Below are positions 44,256 through 51,921 of a stretch of 55,815 nt of DNA, one piece after another. Origin of the DNA: Novosphingobium resinovorum (GTDB taxonomy: Bacteria; Pseudomonadota; Alphaproteobacteria; Sphingomonadales; Sphingomonadaceae); NCBI RefSeq assembly GCF_027922145.1, contig NZ_BSFC01000006.1, forward strand, positions 1-55,815, given 5' to 3'. Position 1 is the stretch's first letter. Each line of letters starts with the position of its first letter. Both the position numbers and the translations under genes were made by a program. The notes beneath the pieces were generated by a model. The model had not been told where the DNA came from, did no database searches, and worked only from the letters and a program-made list of their open reading frames with translations.

Positions 44256-47200
44256 TTAGAACTTGAACCGCGCGCCGATCTTCATCTGCCAGACCGACTG
44301 CGTGTTGAAGCTGGTCGCCGCACGGCCGACGAAGCTGTCGTACTGGTAGAAGTTGCCCTGCGTCGGGCAAGCCCCGGCGATCTGGCAATTGCGCGCCACC
44401 ACGTTCGCCGACACATAAGGCGACGGGATCTGCTGCAGCACGCCCCACTTGCGGTTGAGAAGATTGCCCAGGTTCTCGATATCGAGATAGATTTCCGCCT
44501 TCGCCCCGTCGGGGAAGAAGCCCGGGATTTCCTGGCTGATCCGCATGTCGATCGTCGTCAGCGCAGGCGCGGTGAAGGCATTGCGCGGCGCGATCTTGCC
44601 CGCGTACTTGAGCAGCCCGTTCTGCTTCAGGAAGGCGTTGAACGCAGCGATGTCAAAGCCCGGCGCATAAGTAACGATCGCATCGCTCGTCGCCGTCACC
44701 TGCCCGCCGCTCGTCTGCGGCACATAGAGCAGCTGGCGGTTGCGCGTCGCCAGCGCGCCGTTCTCGCCCACCAGCATGTCGGCCGCCATGTTGGCGTTGG
44801 CGCCCACATCGAAAGTATAGCTGAACACCTGCCCCGAGCGCCTCTGCCCGAACAGCGTCAGGCGCGTGCGGTTGTCGCCGAAGAAGGCATGCGAATAGCT
44901 GACCGACAGCTTCGACAGATGGCGGAACTCATAGTTCGAGGTCGCCAGCGCCGGATCGTTCGGGTCCGAAGTCGCCACCCCGCTGTAGTTCGACGCAGCC
45001 ACCGTGGTGATACCGGGATTGACGTCCTTCGAACGGATGTAGGTGTGCGAGAACATCGCCTCCAGCCCGTCCAGCGGCCCTTCACGCCAGGTCTTCGCCA
45101 GCGCCAGACCTAGCTGGTTGGCATAGCCCTGCTTGGTGTTGGTCACGAGAATATCGTTACGGTTCTCGCGCCCCGGCAGATACGTCGGTCGCCCGTCCGG
45201 CGCATCCGGCCCGCGATTGGCGCCTGCGTACAATTCGTACCACGCCACCGCGTTCTGCACTTCGGAGTGGATGAACTCACCCGCCACGCGCCAGCCGTTG
45301 CCGAACGCGCCCAGATCGAACTCCTTCTGCGCCCCGATCGACATCTTCCACGTCGACTGCGGCTTGAAGTTCTTGTCCAGCGCATTGATGAGCCCCTGCC
45401 CGCGCGCCGCGCTGGCGGTATTGGCCGCCTGCAGCGCCGGGTTGACGTTGAACCCGTCCACGTTGCTCAGCCCCGCAAGGCACGCCGCGCTCGCCGTGGC
45501 ACTCCGGCTGCAGGTTACGTTGCCCAACATCTGCCCGGTGCTGTAGAAGGTGTTCGCCGTCCACACCGTGGGCGAGCCGCCGCCGAACAGGCCGACGCCG
45601 CCATAGACCGTCAGCGTCGGGTCGGGCTTCCAGTTGAACCCGAAACGCGGCTGCAGCAGGTGCTTGCCGTCGAGGTTCTCGGTATTGGAAATCCCGTAGC
45701 GCGCCATCACCACCGGGTTTTCGTCCGGCCGGTCGGACTGCTCGAAGAAGTCGTAACGCAGGCCCGCCTTGATCGTCAGTTCGGGCAGCACCGCCCATTC
45801 GTCCTGCAGGTAGAGCGTGTTGGTCGTGGTGTGCAGCGTGAAGCCCGCATCCGCCTTCTGGTTGCTGCCCGCATTGGCATAGCTGACCGAGGAGGCATTG
45901 CCCGCGCGCAGATCGTCCAGCGAGTTAAACACGTAGGAGCCGTTGGCGTTCTGCACGAACAGATCCCAGATCTTCAGCGCCTCGCGCTCGTACCCGGCGG
46001 TGATGCGGTGCGATCCGGCGGTATAGGTCGCCTTGGCGCGGTACTGCTGCAGATAGGTCGTCAGCTCATTCGCCTGATACGAGGCATTGGTGCCCGCATA
46101 GACGCTCGGGCCGGTCGTCGTCCCGTTCAGGTATACGCGGAACTGCGCGAAATCGTTGCCCGCCAGCGGGAAGCCCGGGTTGTCCATCTTCTTGTAGGAC
46201 GCGCTGATTTCGGTGCTGAAATTGTCGGTCCAGTCGGAGAACACCTGCGCCTTGTAGACGTCGAGGTTGTTCTGCCGCTCCACCCACTGCGACAGCAGCC
46301 CCAGCGACGTGCTCGACCCGGTCAGCGTGTTGCCGTTGGCCGAGATCGAGGAGCCGCGCGTGCGCTGGTACGAAACCGTGGCGCGGTGGCCCGGCGCGAT
46401 GTTCCAGTCCAGCTTGCCGAAGAACTTCTCGTCGCGCGAAGGCAGCTTGGTCGCCTCGTAGCCGAGCGGGTCGTAGCCGTAGCGGTCCTTCAGGATCTGG
46501 CGCACTTCGTTGGCCTGTGCCACGCTGACGCCGGGCACCTGATTGGCGAAGTCCGAACCCGAAGGGCCGACCAGCGACGGCTCCGAACGCTCGAACTTCT
46601 CGTAGTTCAGCGTGAAGAACAGCGTGTCCTTGATGATCGGGCCAGTCAGCGTCGCGCCGAAGGTCTTTTCGGAGAACTTGCCGGTCAGGCGGCGGTCCTG
46701 CTTCGATCCGTCCTGGAAATCGGTGTAGCCGAAGCGGCCGCCCTGCAGCGCATCGCCGGTATATTCATAGAAGACCTGACCGTGAAAGCTGTTGCCGCCC
46801 GACTTGGTGGTGGCATTCAGCGTGCAGCCGCCGAACGCGCCGTAGTTCACGTCATAAGGCGCCAGTTCCACGCCCAGCGTCTCAACCACGTCGATCGAGA
46901 TCGGTGAGCGCTGCGTGGGATAGCCGTTGGCCTGCAGGCCGAAGTCGTCGTTCTGGCGCACCCCGTCGATGGTCAGCGAATTGGTGCGGTTGTTGGCGCC
47001 GCCGCAGACCAGCGCATCGCTGTTGCTGGGATCGACCGCCACGAAGGGGTTCATCCGCGCCAGATCCTTGAGATCGCGGCTGATCGAAGGCGCCGCCTCG
47101 ATCTTCTGCGCGGAGAAGTTGGAACTCGGCCCGGTCTTGAGGTCGCCGCCGCCATAAGTCGTGCCGCTCACCACGATCTCGCTGATCTCGCCCAGCGTGA

Positions 47201-47534
47201 AGTTTGCCTGGAACGCGTCGCCGGTGTTGATCGCGGGAATGTTCACGGACTTGGTGCCGAGGTCGGGTGAAGTCGCGGTGACACGGTACGGGCCGCCGGG
47301 ACGCAGGTTGCGCACGGCGTAGACGCCGTCGGCGCTGGTCGTCGCGGTGGTGGTCGTGCCCGAGGGGACATGGACGATGGTGACGGGAGCGCCGCTCACC
47401 GGATTGCCGTCCGGATCAGTCAGGCGGCCATTGATGGCCCCGGTGATGACCTGCGCGTGGATCGCGCTGGGAACGGCGAGCGCGATCCCCATCGCACCCA
47501 GAGAAAGTCCGGCAGCCAGTTTCGCAAAGCGCAT
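44256..47534 (-). CDS. TonB-dependent receptor with carboxypeptidase-regulatory N-terminal domain
   Basis: A large outer-membrane receptor of 1092 residues. A signal peptide (LAAGLSLGAMGIALAVPSAIHA) precedes a CarboxypepD_reg-like domain (GAINGRLTDPDGNPVSGAPV, then TTTATTSADGVYAVRNLRPG). A plug (TNSLTIDGVRQNDDFGLQAN, GAFGGCTLNATTKSGGNSFH) and a long barrel ending KIGARFKF follow. This Oar/OmpA-like receptor class transports large or peptide-like ligands. The start is placed at the second ATG because GAGGGTGA precedes it; an ATG five codons earlier is the alternative. Two copies of the putative GntR operator lie upstream. Confidence 0.9.
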   Translation of the reverse strand: MRFAKLAAGLSLGAMGIALAVPSAIHAQVITGAINGRLTDPDGNPVSGAPVTIVHVPSGTTTTATTSADGVYAVRNLRPGGPYRVTATSPDLGTKSVNIPAINTGDAFQANFTLGEISEIVVSGTTYGGGDLKTGPSSNFSAQKIEAAPSISRDLKDLARMNPFVAVDPSNSDALVCGGANNRTNSLTIDGVRQNDDFGLQANGYPTQRSPISIDVVETLGVELAPYDVNYGAFGGCTLNATTKSGGNSFHGQVFYEYTGDALQGGRFGYTDFQDGSKQDRRLTGKFSEKTFGATLTGPIIKDTLFFTLNYEKFERSEPSLVGPSGSDFANQVPGVSVAQANEVRQILKDRYGYDPLGYEATKLPSRDEKFFGKLDWNIAPGHRATVSYQRTRGSSISANGNTLTGSSTSLGLLSQWVERQNNLDVYKAQVFSDWTDNFSTEISASYKKMDNPGFPLAGNDFAQFRVYLNGTTTGPSVYAGTNASYQANELTTYLQQYRAKATYTAGSHRITAGYEREALKIWDLFVQNANGSYVFNSLDDLRAGNASSVSYANAGSNQKADAGFTLHTTTNTLYLQDEWAVLPELTIKAGLRYDFFEQSDRPDENPVVMARYGISNTENLDGKHLLQPRFGFNWKPDPTLTVYGGVGLFGGGSPTVWTANTFYSTGQMLGNVTCSRSATASAACLAGLSNVDGFNVNPALQAANTASAARGQGLINALDKNFKPQSTWKMSIGAQKEFDLGAFGNGWRVAGEFIHSEVQNAVAWYELYAGANRGPDAPDGRPTYLPGRENRNDILVTNTKQGYANQLGLALAKTWREGPLDGLEAMFSHTYIRSKDVNPGITTVAASNYSGVATSDPNDPALATSNYEFRHLSKLSVSYSHAFFGDNRTRLTLFGQRRSGQVFSYTFDVGANANMAADMLVGENGALATRNRQLLYVPQTSGGQVTATSDAIVTYAPGFDIAAFNAFLKQNGLLKYAGKIAPRNAFTAPALTTIDMRISQEIPGFFPDGAKAEIYLDIENLGNLLNRKWGVLQQIPSPYVSANVVARNCQIAGACPTQGNFYQYDSFVGRAATSFNTQSVWQMKIGARFKF

Positions 47535-47669
47535 GATTGTCACCCTCATGTTGTCCGAAAAGGCGACCGGCAGGGGTGCGGCGGACTTTTGTCCTGCCGA
47601 CACCCGGCGACCCGATCGCTCGTTGCGAATCAAGTCATATGTCGAACTTCGTCGATGATCCAACATTAA

Positions 47670-47681
47670 ATCGTCAACGAT
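47670..47681. promoter_or_regulatory. Putative GntR operator, copy 1
   Basis: The palindrome ATCGTCAACGAT lies 135 bp upstream of the TonB receptor start within an AT-rich stretch. The same dyad recurs before the GntR/ABC promoter. Confidence 0.62.
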
Positions 47682-47791
47682 ATAATAAATTTTCGAGAAC
47701 GTTGTGTTTCTGCGATTTTTGGATGCTGCGGCGCGGTATGTTAGAGTTTAGTGCAGGTTGACGATCGCGCCGCGCAGCAATTTGGAATCGA

Positions 47792-47803
47792 ATCGTTGAC
47801 GAT
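47792..47803. promoter_or_regulatory. Putative GntR operator, copy 2
   Basis: The palindrome ATCGTTGACGAT is followed by ATTTTCG. A half-site (GGTTGACGATCG) lies at 47757. The rest of the gap from 47804 to 48040 shows no gene I can support. Confidence 0.58.
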
Positions 47804-48042
47804 ATTTTCGATGGTTCCGGTATCGGAATGGGCCATGCGAATGCGCCTTAGTGCGCGCCAACGCGCGCTCTTGCTCTTTTGGGTATCGCTAGGTTCAGTT
47901 CAGTGCACGGTCGTGTGCGCCTCGAACATCGGCGGGACGCGCCACCTTCATCTCCCTGCCGTCGCGCTGTGCAGGCAGGAAAGAGGGAAGGAAGGGGGAA
48001 TGGCGAAACGCGCTAGACGGAAACGACACAGCGCTGACGAGG

Positions 48043-48130
48043 AATTGCTTCGCTACGCTCGCAATGACAAGCCGTGGGTGCCACGTCCATTTCCCGTCGT
48101 CACTACGAGCGCAGCGAAGCAATCCAGGGC
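48043..48130. repeat. Convergent-end repeat, copy E with arms in inverted order
   Basis: ATTGCTTCGCTACGCTCGCA at the left and CGAGCGCAGCGAAGCAATCC at the right are the same two arms as copies A-D but in reversed order, separated by a 31-bp unrelated spacer. It lies just downstream of the flavin reductase stop. Confidence 0.8.
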
Positions 48131-48168
48131 CGCACAGCGAAACCTCATACGCCCCAAAACTCCGCCGC

Positions 48169-48825
48169 TCAGATCCGGTCGATGGCGGTTTCCCGCGCTT
48201 CGCCCTGCAAGGCGAAGCGATCGCGCGTGCGGGTGTAGAAGCTGGCGCCGAAGCGGCCGACGGGGAAATAGTCCTGCAGGTTCACCCGCCACAGGTCGGT
48301 GTCGACCAGCCCCTCGCGGGCATGAAGATGCAGGATCTTTCCGAGGAAGATGTACCGGCTCTCTGTCTCGATCGTCTCCCACAGGAGGCATTCGAAGGCG
48401 ATCGGCGCCTCGGCGATGCGTGGCGGTTTCACACCGGCGGAAGGGATCGACGTGAAGCCGACGAGGTCCAACTCGCTCTGGTCGGGCGGCAGCGTGGTGC
48501 CGCAGTCGTGCATCTGCGCGGCGATTGCCTCGTCCGCCATGTGGACCACGAATTCCCGCGATTCCAGAACGTTGGCGGCTGTGTCCTTGAGCGCACCATC
48601 CTGCAAGCGGTTGATGGATATCATCACCAGCGGCGGATCCTCGCCCAGCATGGCGAACATGCTGAACGGCGCGGCGTTGACCACCCCCTGCGCATTGACC
48701 GTGGTGACCAGCGCGATCGGGCGCGGGACGATCAGGCTCGCCATCAACTTGTAGCGCTGATAGGCACCGATCGCGTCGAAATCGACGTGGGTCGTCTCGG
48801 CGGAGGTGGCGTCAGAACCGCTCAT
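48169..48825 (-). CDS. Flavin reductase-like FMN-binding protein
   Basis: A 218-residue protein of the flavin_reduct family. YKLMASLIVPRPIALVTTVN and GVVNAAPFSMFAMLGEDPPL are the FMN-binding split-barrel signature (the PRPIA and APFSxF motifs), and TAANVLESREFVVHMADEA follows. Members reduce FMN for two-component monooxygenases or act as oxidoreductases. No obvious monooxygenase partner is adjacent. Its start overlaps the GntR stop (ATGA), so it is translated together with the regulator; a longer frame upstream is the regulator's other frame. Confidence 0.87.
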   Translation of the reverse strand: MSGSDATSAETTHVDFDAIGAYQRYKLMASLIVPRPIALVTTVNAQGVVNAAPFSMFAMLGEDPPLVMISINRLQDGALKDTAANVLESREFVVHMADEAIAAQMHDCGTTLPPDQSELDLVGFTSIPSAGVKPPRIAEAPIAFECLLWETIETESRYIFLGKILHLHAREGLVDTDLWRVNLQDYFPVGRFGASFYTRTRDRFALQGEARETAIDRI

Positions 48826-49601
48826 CCCAGATTCAACATCTGGGCAAGCGTCTGCGTCGAGGCCCCGCGATCGAGGCTGATATTGTCCTCCAGCGCGCGC
48901 AGATGGCGGCCCATTTCGGCGCGGGCCGAGGCGACGTCGCCCTTCTCCATGTAGTCGACGATGCGGCCGTGCTCGGCATGCTCGCACGCGGCGTTGCCGC
49001 TGGGCTGGTAGAGCGCGACGATCAGCGAGCAGCGCGTCATCAGTTCGGTCAGGTACGCGGTCAGGATCGGGTTGCCCGCGACCGCCGCGATGCGCAGGTG
49101 GAATTCGCGCGCGCAGGCGGCCCAGGCGGGCTGGTAAGGGTTATGCGTAATCTCGTGCTCGTGCGCCAGCAGACGGCGAAGATCGGCCAAGTCCTGCGGG
49201 GTGTGGCGCCGTGCGGCGATCTCGACGATGGATACTTCCAGCGCCCGGCGCGCCTCGAAGATCTGGCGGGTTTCCTCGGGTGTCGGGGCGGCGATGACGG
49301 CGCCCTTGTTGGGCCGCAGTTCGACGATGCGCTCATGTTCCAGCCGCTGCAGGACCTTGCGGATCACCGCGCGCGACACGCCGAACAGCTCGCACAGCGC
49401 CGGCTCGGGCAGCTTGGTGCCGGGCGTCAGCCGCTGGTTAAGCACGCTGTCGAACACCGTCTCGTAGATGTGCTGCTCGACATCGACCCCGCTGGCCGCC
49501 GCCGCCACGCCCAGGTCCGGCGCAGCCTCAGCCTTGCGCGCCCGGCGGGGGGCGGAAGCGGCACTGGCATTATCGTCCGACATCGCGAAACCCTGCTTCA
49601 T
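48822..49601 (-). CDS. GntR-family regulator, FCD (FadR-like) subgroup
   Basis: A regulator of about 259 residues. The N-terminal winged helix covers DSVLNQRLTPGTKLPEPALC and ELFGVSRAVIRKVLQRLEHE with ELRPNKGAVIA as the wing. The FCD effector domain includes EARRALEVSIVEIAARR, HEHEITHNPYQPAWAACARE and FHLRIAAVAGN with the metal-binding His pattern. It probably represses the ABC importer and the TonB receptor/amidohydrolase genes through the ATCGTNNACGAT palindromes. The start is uncertain between 49601 (GGAAGGTGG upstream) and ATG 49583. Confidence 0.9.
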   Translation of the reverse strand: MKQGFAMSDDNASAASAPRRARKAEAAPDLGVAAAASGVDVEQHIYETVFDSVLNQRLTPGTKLPEPALCELFGVSRAVIRKVLQRLEHERIVELRPNKGAVIAAPTPEETRQIFEARRALEVSIVEIAARRHTPQDLADLRRLLAHEHEITHNPYQPAWAACAREFHLRIAAVAGNPILTAYLTELMTRCSLIVALYQPSGNAACEHAEHGRIVDYMEKGDVASARAEMGRHLRALEDNISLDRGASTQTLAQMLNLG

Positions 49602-49765
49602 GATCCAAAACCACCTTCCAACACCCCGCACGGCCATCACAGCCCAGCCGGAACCACCCTACTCACCGAAGCTCCACTCTGAAACACGCGATGGATGCCC
49701 CGGATTCGCTTTGCACCAGATTTGTCGAATTTTGCAAGAACAATCATAAACGATCCATAATATAA

Positions 49766-49777
49766 ATCGTTGACGAT
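49766..49777. promoter_or_regulatory. Putative GntR operator, copy 3
   Basis: The palindrome ATCGTTGACGAT in an AT-rich stretch between the divergent gntR and ABC-transporter operons, 63 bp before the binding-protein start. It is identical to copy 2. Confidence 0.68.
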
Positions 49778-49839
49778 TTTTGTATTGAATTGTTTCGTCT
49801 TCGTGATAGCCAGCTTGCGAACCTCAATGAAGGCGGACC

Positions 49840-51042
49840 ATGGCGATTCTCGTTCCCAGGCGCACCATCCTTGCCGGCATGATCGGCGGCGCCGCGGCGG
49901 CCCTTGGCGGATGCTCTCGCAGCAGCGATCGGATAGGCGTGGGCCTCATCACCGCCCTCACCGCGCAGTCGGCCAAGTCCGGCGAGGCGATCTCGCGCGG
50001 GATCACTATCGCCATCGATGAGATCAACGCGGCAGGCGGCCTCCTGAACCGCAAGCTGGAACTGATCCGCCGCGATGACGAAAGCAGTCCCGCCAAAGGT
50101 GTGATCGCCGCCCGCGAATTGCTCTACAAAGAAGGCGTGGCGGTACTGTTCGGCGGGCTGGATACGCCCGTCGCGCGCGCCATCGTGCCGATCGCCACTG
50201 CCGCGCGCACGCCTTTCGTGGTGCCGTGGGCGGCGGGCACGGTGATCACCCATAATGGCACCGATCCCAATTACGTGTTCCGCGTATCAGCGGTGGACGA
50301 ACTGGTCGACAAGGCGATGGTCGCCTTTGCCCGGCGCACTTACGCCGTGCGCCGCCCCGGCCTGATCCTGCTGAACACCGCATGGGGCCAGTCCAACGAA
50401 AAAGGTCTGAAGGCGGCGCTCGCCGCAGCCGGGCTGCCGCTGGCGGGGTCGGAGAAGTTCGAGCATTCCGACCTCGACGTTACCCCGCAGCTTGGCCGCC
50501 TGCGCGCTGCCGGAGCGGATTGCCTGCTGATGGTGGCCACTGTCGGTCCTTCGGCGCAGGTCGTGAAGTCGCTCGACCAGATGGACTGGGACGTGCCGAT
50601 CGTGTCGCACTGGGGACCGGCCGGCGGGCGCTTCTCCGAACTGGCTGGCTCGCACGCGAACAGGGTGAAATTCGTGCAGACATACAGTTTCTTCGGCGCC
50701 GATACCCCGGTGAGAGCCCGCGTTCTTGCTGCGCTCAAGGCGAAGTACCCCGACATCACCGGACCGCAGGACGTGACGCCGGCCGTCGGTGTCGCCAACG
50801 CCTATGATGCGATGCATCTGGCCGGACTGGCGATCGCAGCCGCCGGGTCGCAGGACGGCGAGGCAGTGCGGCGCGGCTTCATCCGGATTGGCCGCTATGA
50901 AGGCCTGATCAAGACGTATGACGCTCCCTTCGCCCATGGCCAGGACGCGCTGGACGAGCATGACTACGTCTGGGCCGAGTTCGACGGGGGGCGCATCGTG
51001 CCGCTGCCCTTGCCCGGCACCATGCCGTCAAAGGCGGCCTGA
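49840..51042 (+). CDS. ABC transporter substrate-binding lipoprotein (LivK-like)
   Basis: A 400-residue periplasmic binding protein of the branched-chain amino-acid/amide class. A lipobox LGGC places Cys25 as the lipid anchor. VGLITALTAQSAKSGEAISR and GITIAIDEINAAGGLLNRKL are the family's opening strand and helix, followed by LFGGLDTPVARAIVPIATAA. Type I LIV-family proteins bind amino acids, amides, urea or aromatic acids; the ligand is not evident. It is the first gene of a three-gene importer operon divergent from gntR. Confidence 0.92.
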   Translation: MAILVPRRTILAGMIGGAAAALGGCSRSSDRIGVGLITALTAQSAKSGEAISRGITIAIDEINAAGGLLNRKLELIRRDDESSPAKGVIAARELLYKEGVAVLFGGLDTPVARAIVPIATAARTPFVVPWAAGTVITHNGTDPNYVFRVSAVDELVDKAMVAFARRTYAVRRPGLILLNTAWGQSNEKGLKAALAAAGLPLAGSEKFEHSDLDVTPQLGRLRAAGADCLLMVATVGPSAQVVKSLDQMDWDVPIVSHWGPAGGRFSELAGSHANRVKFVQTYSFFGADTPVRARVLAALKAKYPDITGPQDVTPAVGVANAYDAMHLAGLAIAAAGSQDGEAVRRGFIRIGRYEGLIKTYDAPFAHGQDALDEHDYVWAEFDGGRIVPLPLPGTMPSKAA

Positions 51043-51045
51043 GCT

Positions 51046-51921
51046 ATGGAAGTCCTTCCCGCCCTGCTCACCGGCCTTGCGCTTGGCTCCATCTACGGGC
51101 TGATCGCGCTGGGCTTTCACATCACCGCGTCGGTCTGCGGCGCAGTGAACTTCGCGCAAGGGTCCAGCGCCATGCTGGGCGCGGTGCTGCTTTGGATGCT
51201 GACGCAGGCCGGATGGCCGGTCCCCGCTGCGGTGGTGATCGCCGTTACCGCCTGCGCGCTCTACGGCCTGATCGTCGAGCGCGCGGCGATCCGCCCGTTC
51301 CTGATGCGCAAGTCCGATGCCTGGCTGATGGCAACGGTGGCGCTGGGGCTGGTCTGCGATAACGGCGTGATGCTGGTGTTCGGCGCCGAGCCGCGTTCGC
51401 TGCCCTCGCCGCTGGCGCAAGACGCCGTGCGGGTGGGCGGCATCGACCTTGGCATCTATCCGCTGCACCTGCTGATCCCGCTGGTGATGCTGGCACTGGC
51501 GGGGGGGATCGACCTGTTCCGCCGCCGCACCCTGCACGGCGTGGCCATGCTCGCCGTGGCGCAGAACCGCGACGCCGCCGCGATCATGGGCATTCCGGTG
51601 GGCCGGGTCATTGCTGCTGCTTTCGGCTTGTCCTCGGCCCTTGCCGGCATCGCGGGAATGCTGGTGGCGCCGCTTTCCCATGTCGAGACCGGCATGGGCG
51701 TGACGCTGGGCCTCAAGGCCTTCGCTGTCGCCATTCTGGGAGGCCTCGACAACGCGCGAGGCGTCGTGGTGGCCGCGCTGCTGTTCGGGCTGGTGGAGGC
51801 CCTCGTCACGCTCGGCGTCGGCTCGGGCTATACCCAGATCGTGACCTTCATGCTGGTCATCATCGTCCTTGCCGTACGCCCCGACGGGCTGCTCGGCCGA
51901 GCACAGGTGCGCAAGGTATGA
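51046..51921 (+). CDS. Branched-chain-type ABC transporter permease (LivH-like)
   Basis: A 291-residue inner-membrane permease with about eight hydrophobic helices. LTGLALGSIYGLIALGFHIT and GAVNFAQGSSAMLGAVLLWM are the characteristic start, and GLSSALAGIAGMLVAPLSHV with LGLKAFAVAILGGLDNARGV is the cytoplasmic coupling region that contacts the ATPases. It lies 3 bp after the binding protein gene, and its stop overlaps the next start by ATGA. Confidence 0.92.
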   Translation: MEVLPALLTGLALGSIYGLIALGFHITASVCGAVNFAQGSSAMLGAVLLWMLTQAGWPVPAAVVIAVTACALYGLIVERAAIRPFLMRKSDAWLMATVALGLVCDNGVMLVFGAEPRSLPSPLAQDAVRVGGIDLGIYPLHLLIPLVMLALAGGIDLFRRRTLHGVAMLAVAQNRDAAAIMGIPVGRVIAAAFGLSSALAGIAGMLVAPLSHVETGMGVTLGLKAFAVAILGGLDNARGVVVAALLFGLVEALVTLGVGSGYTQIVTFMLVIIVLAVRPDGLLGRAQVRKV

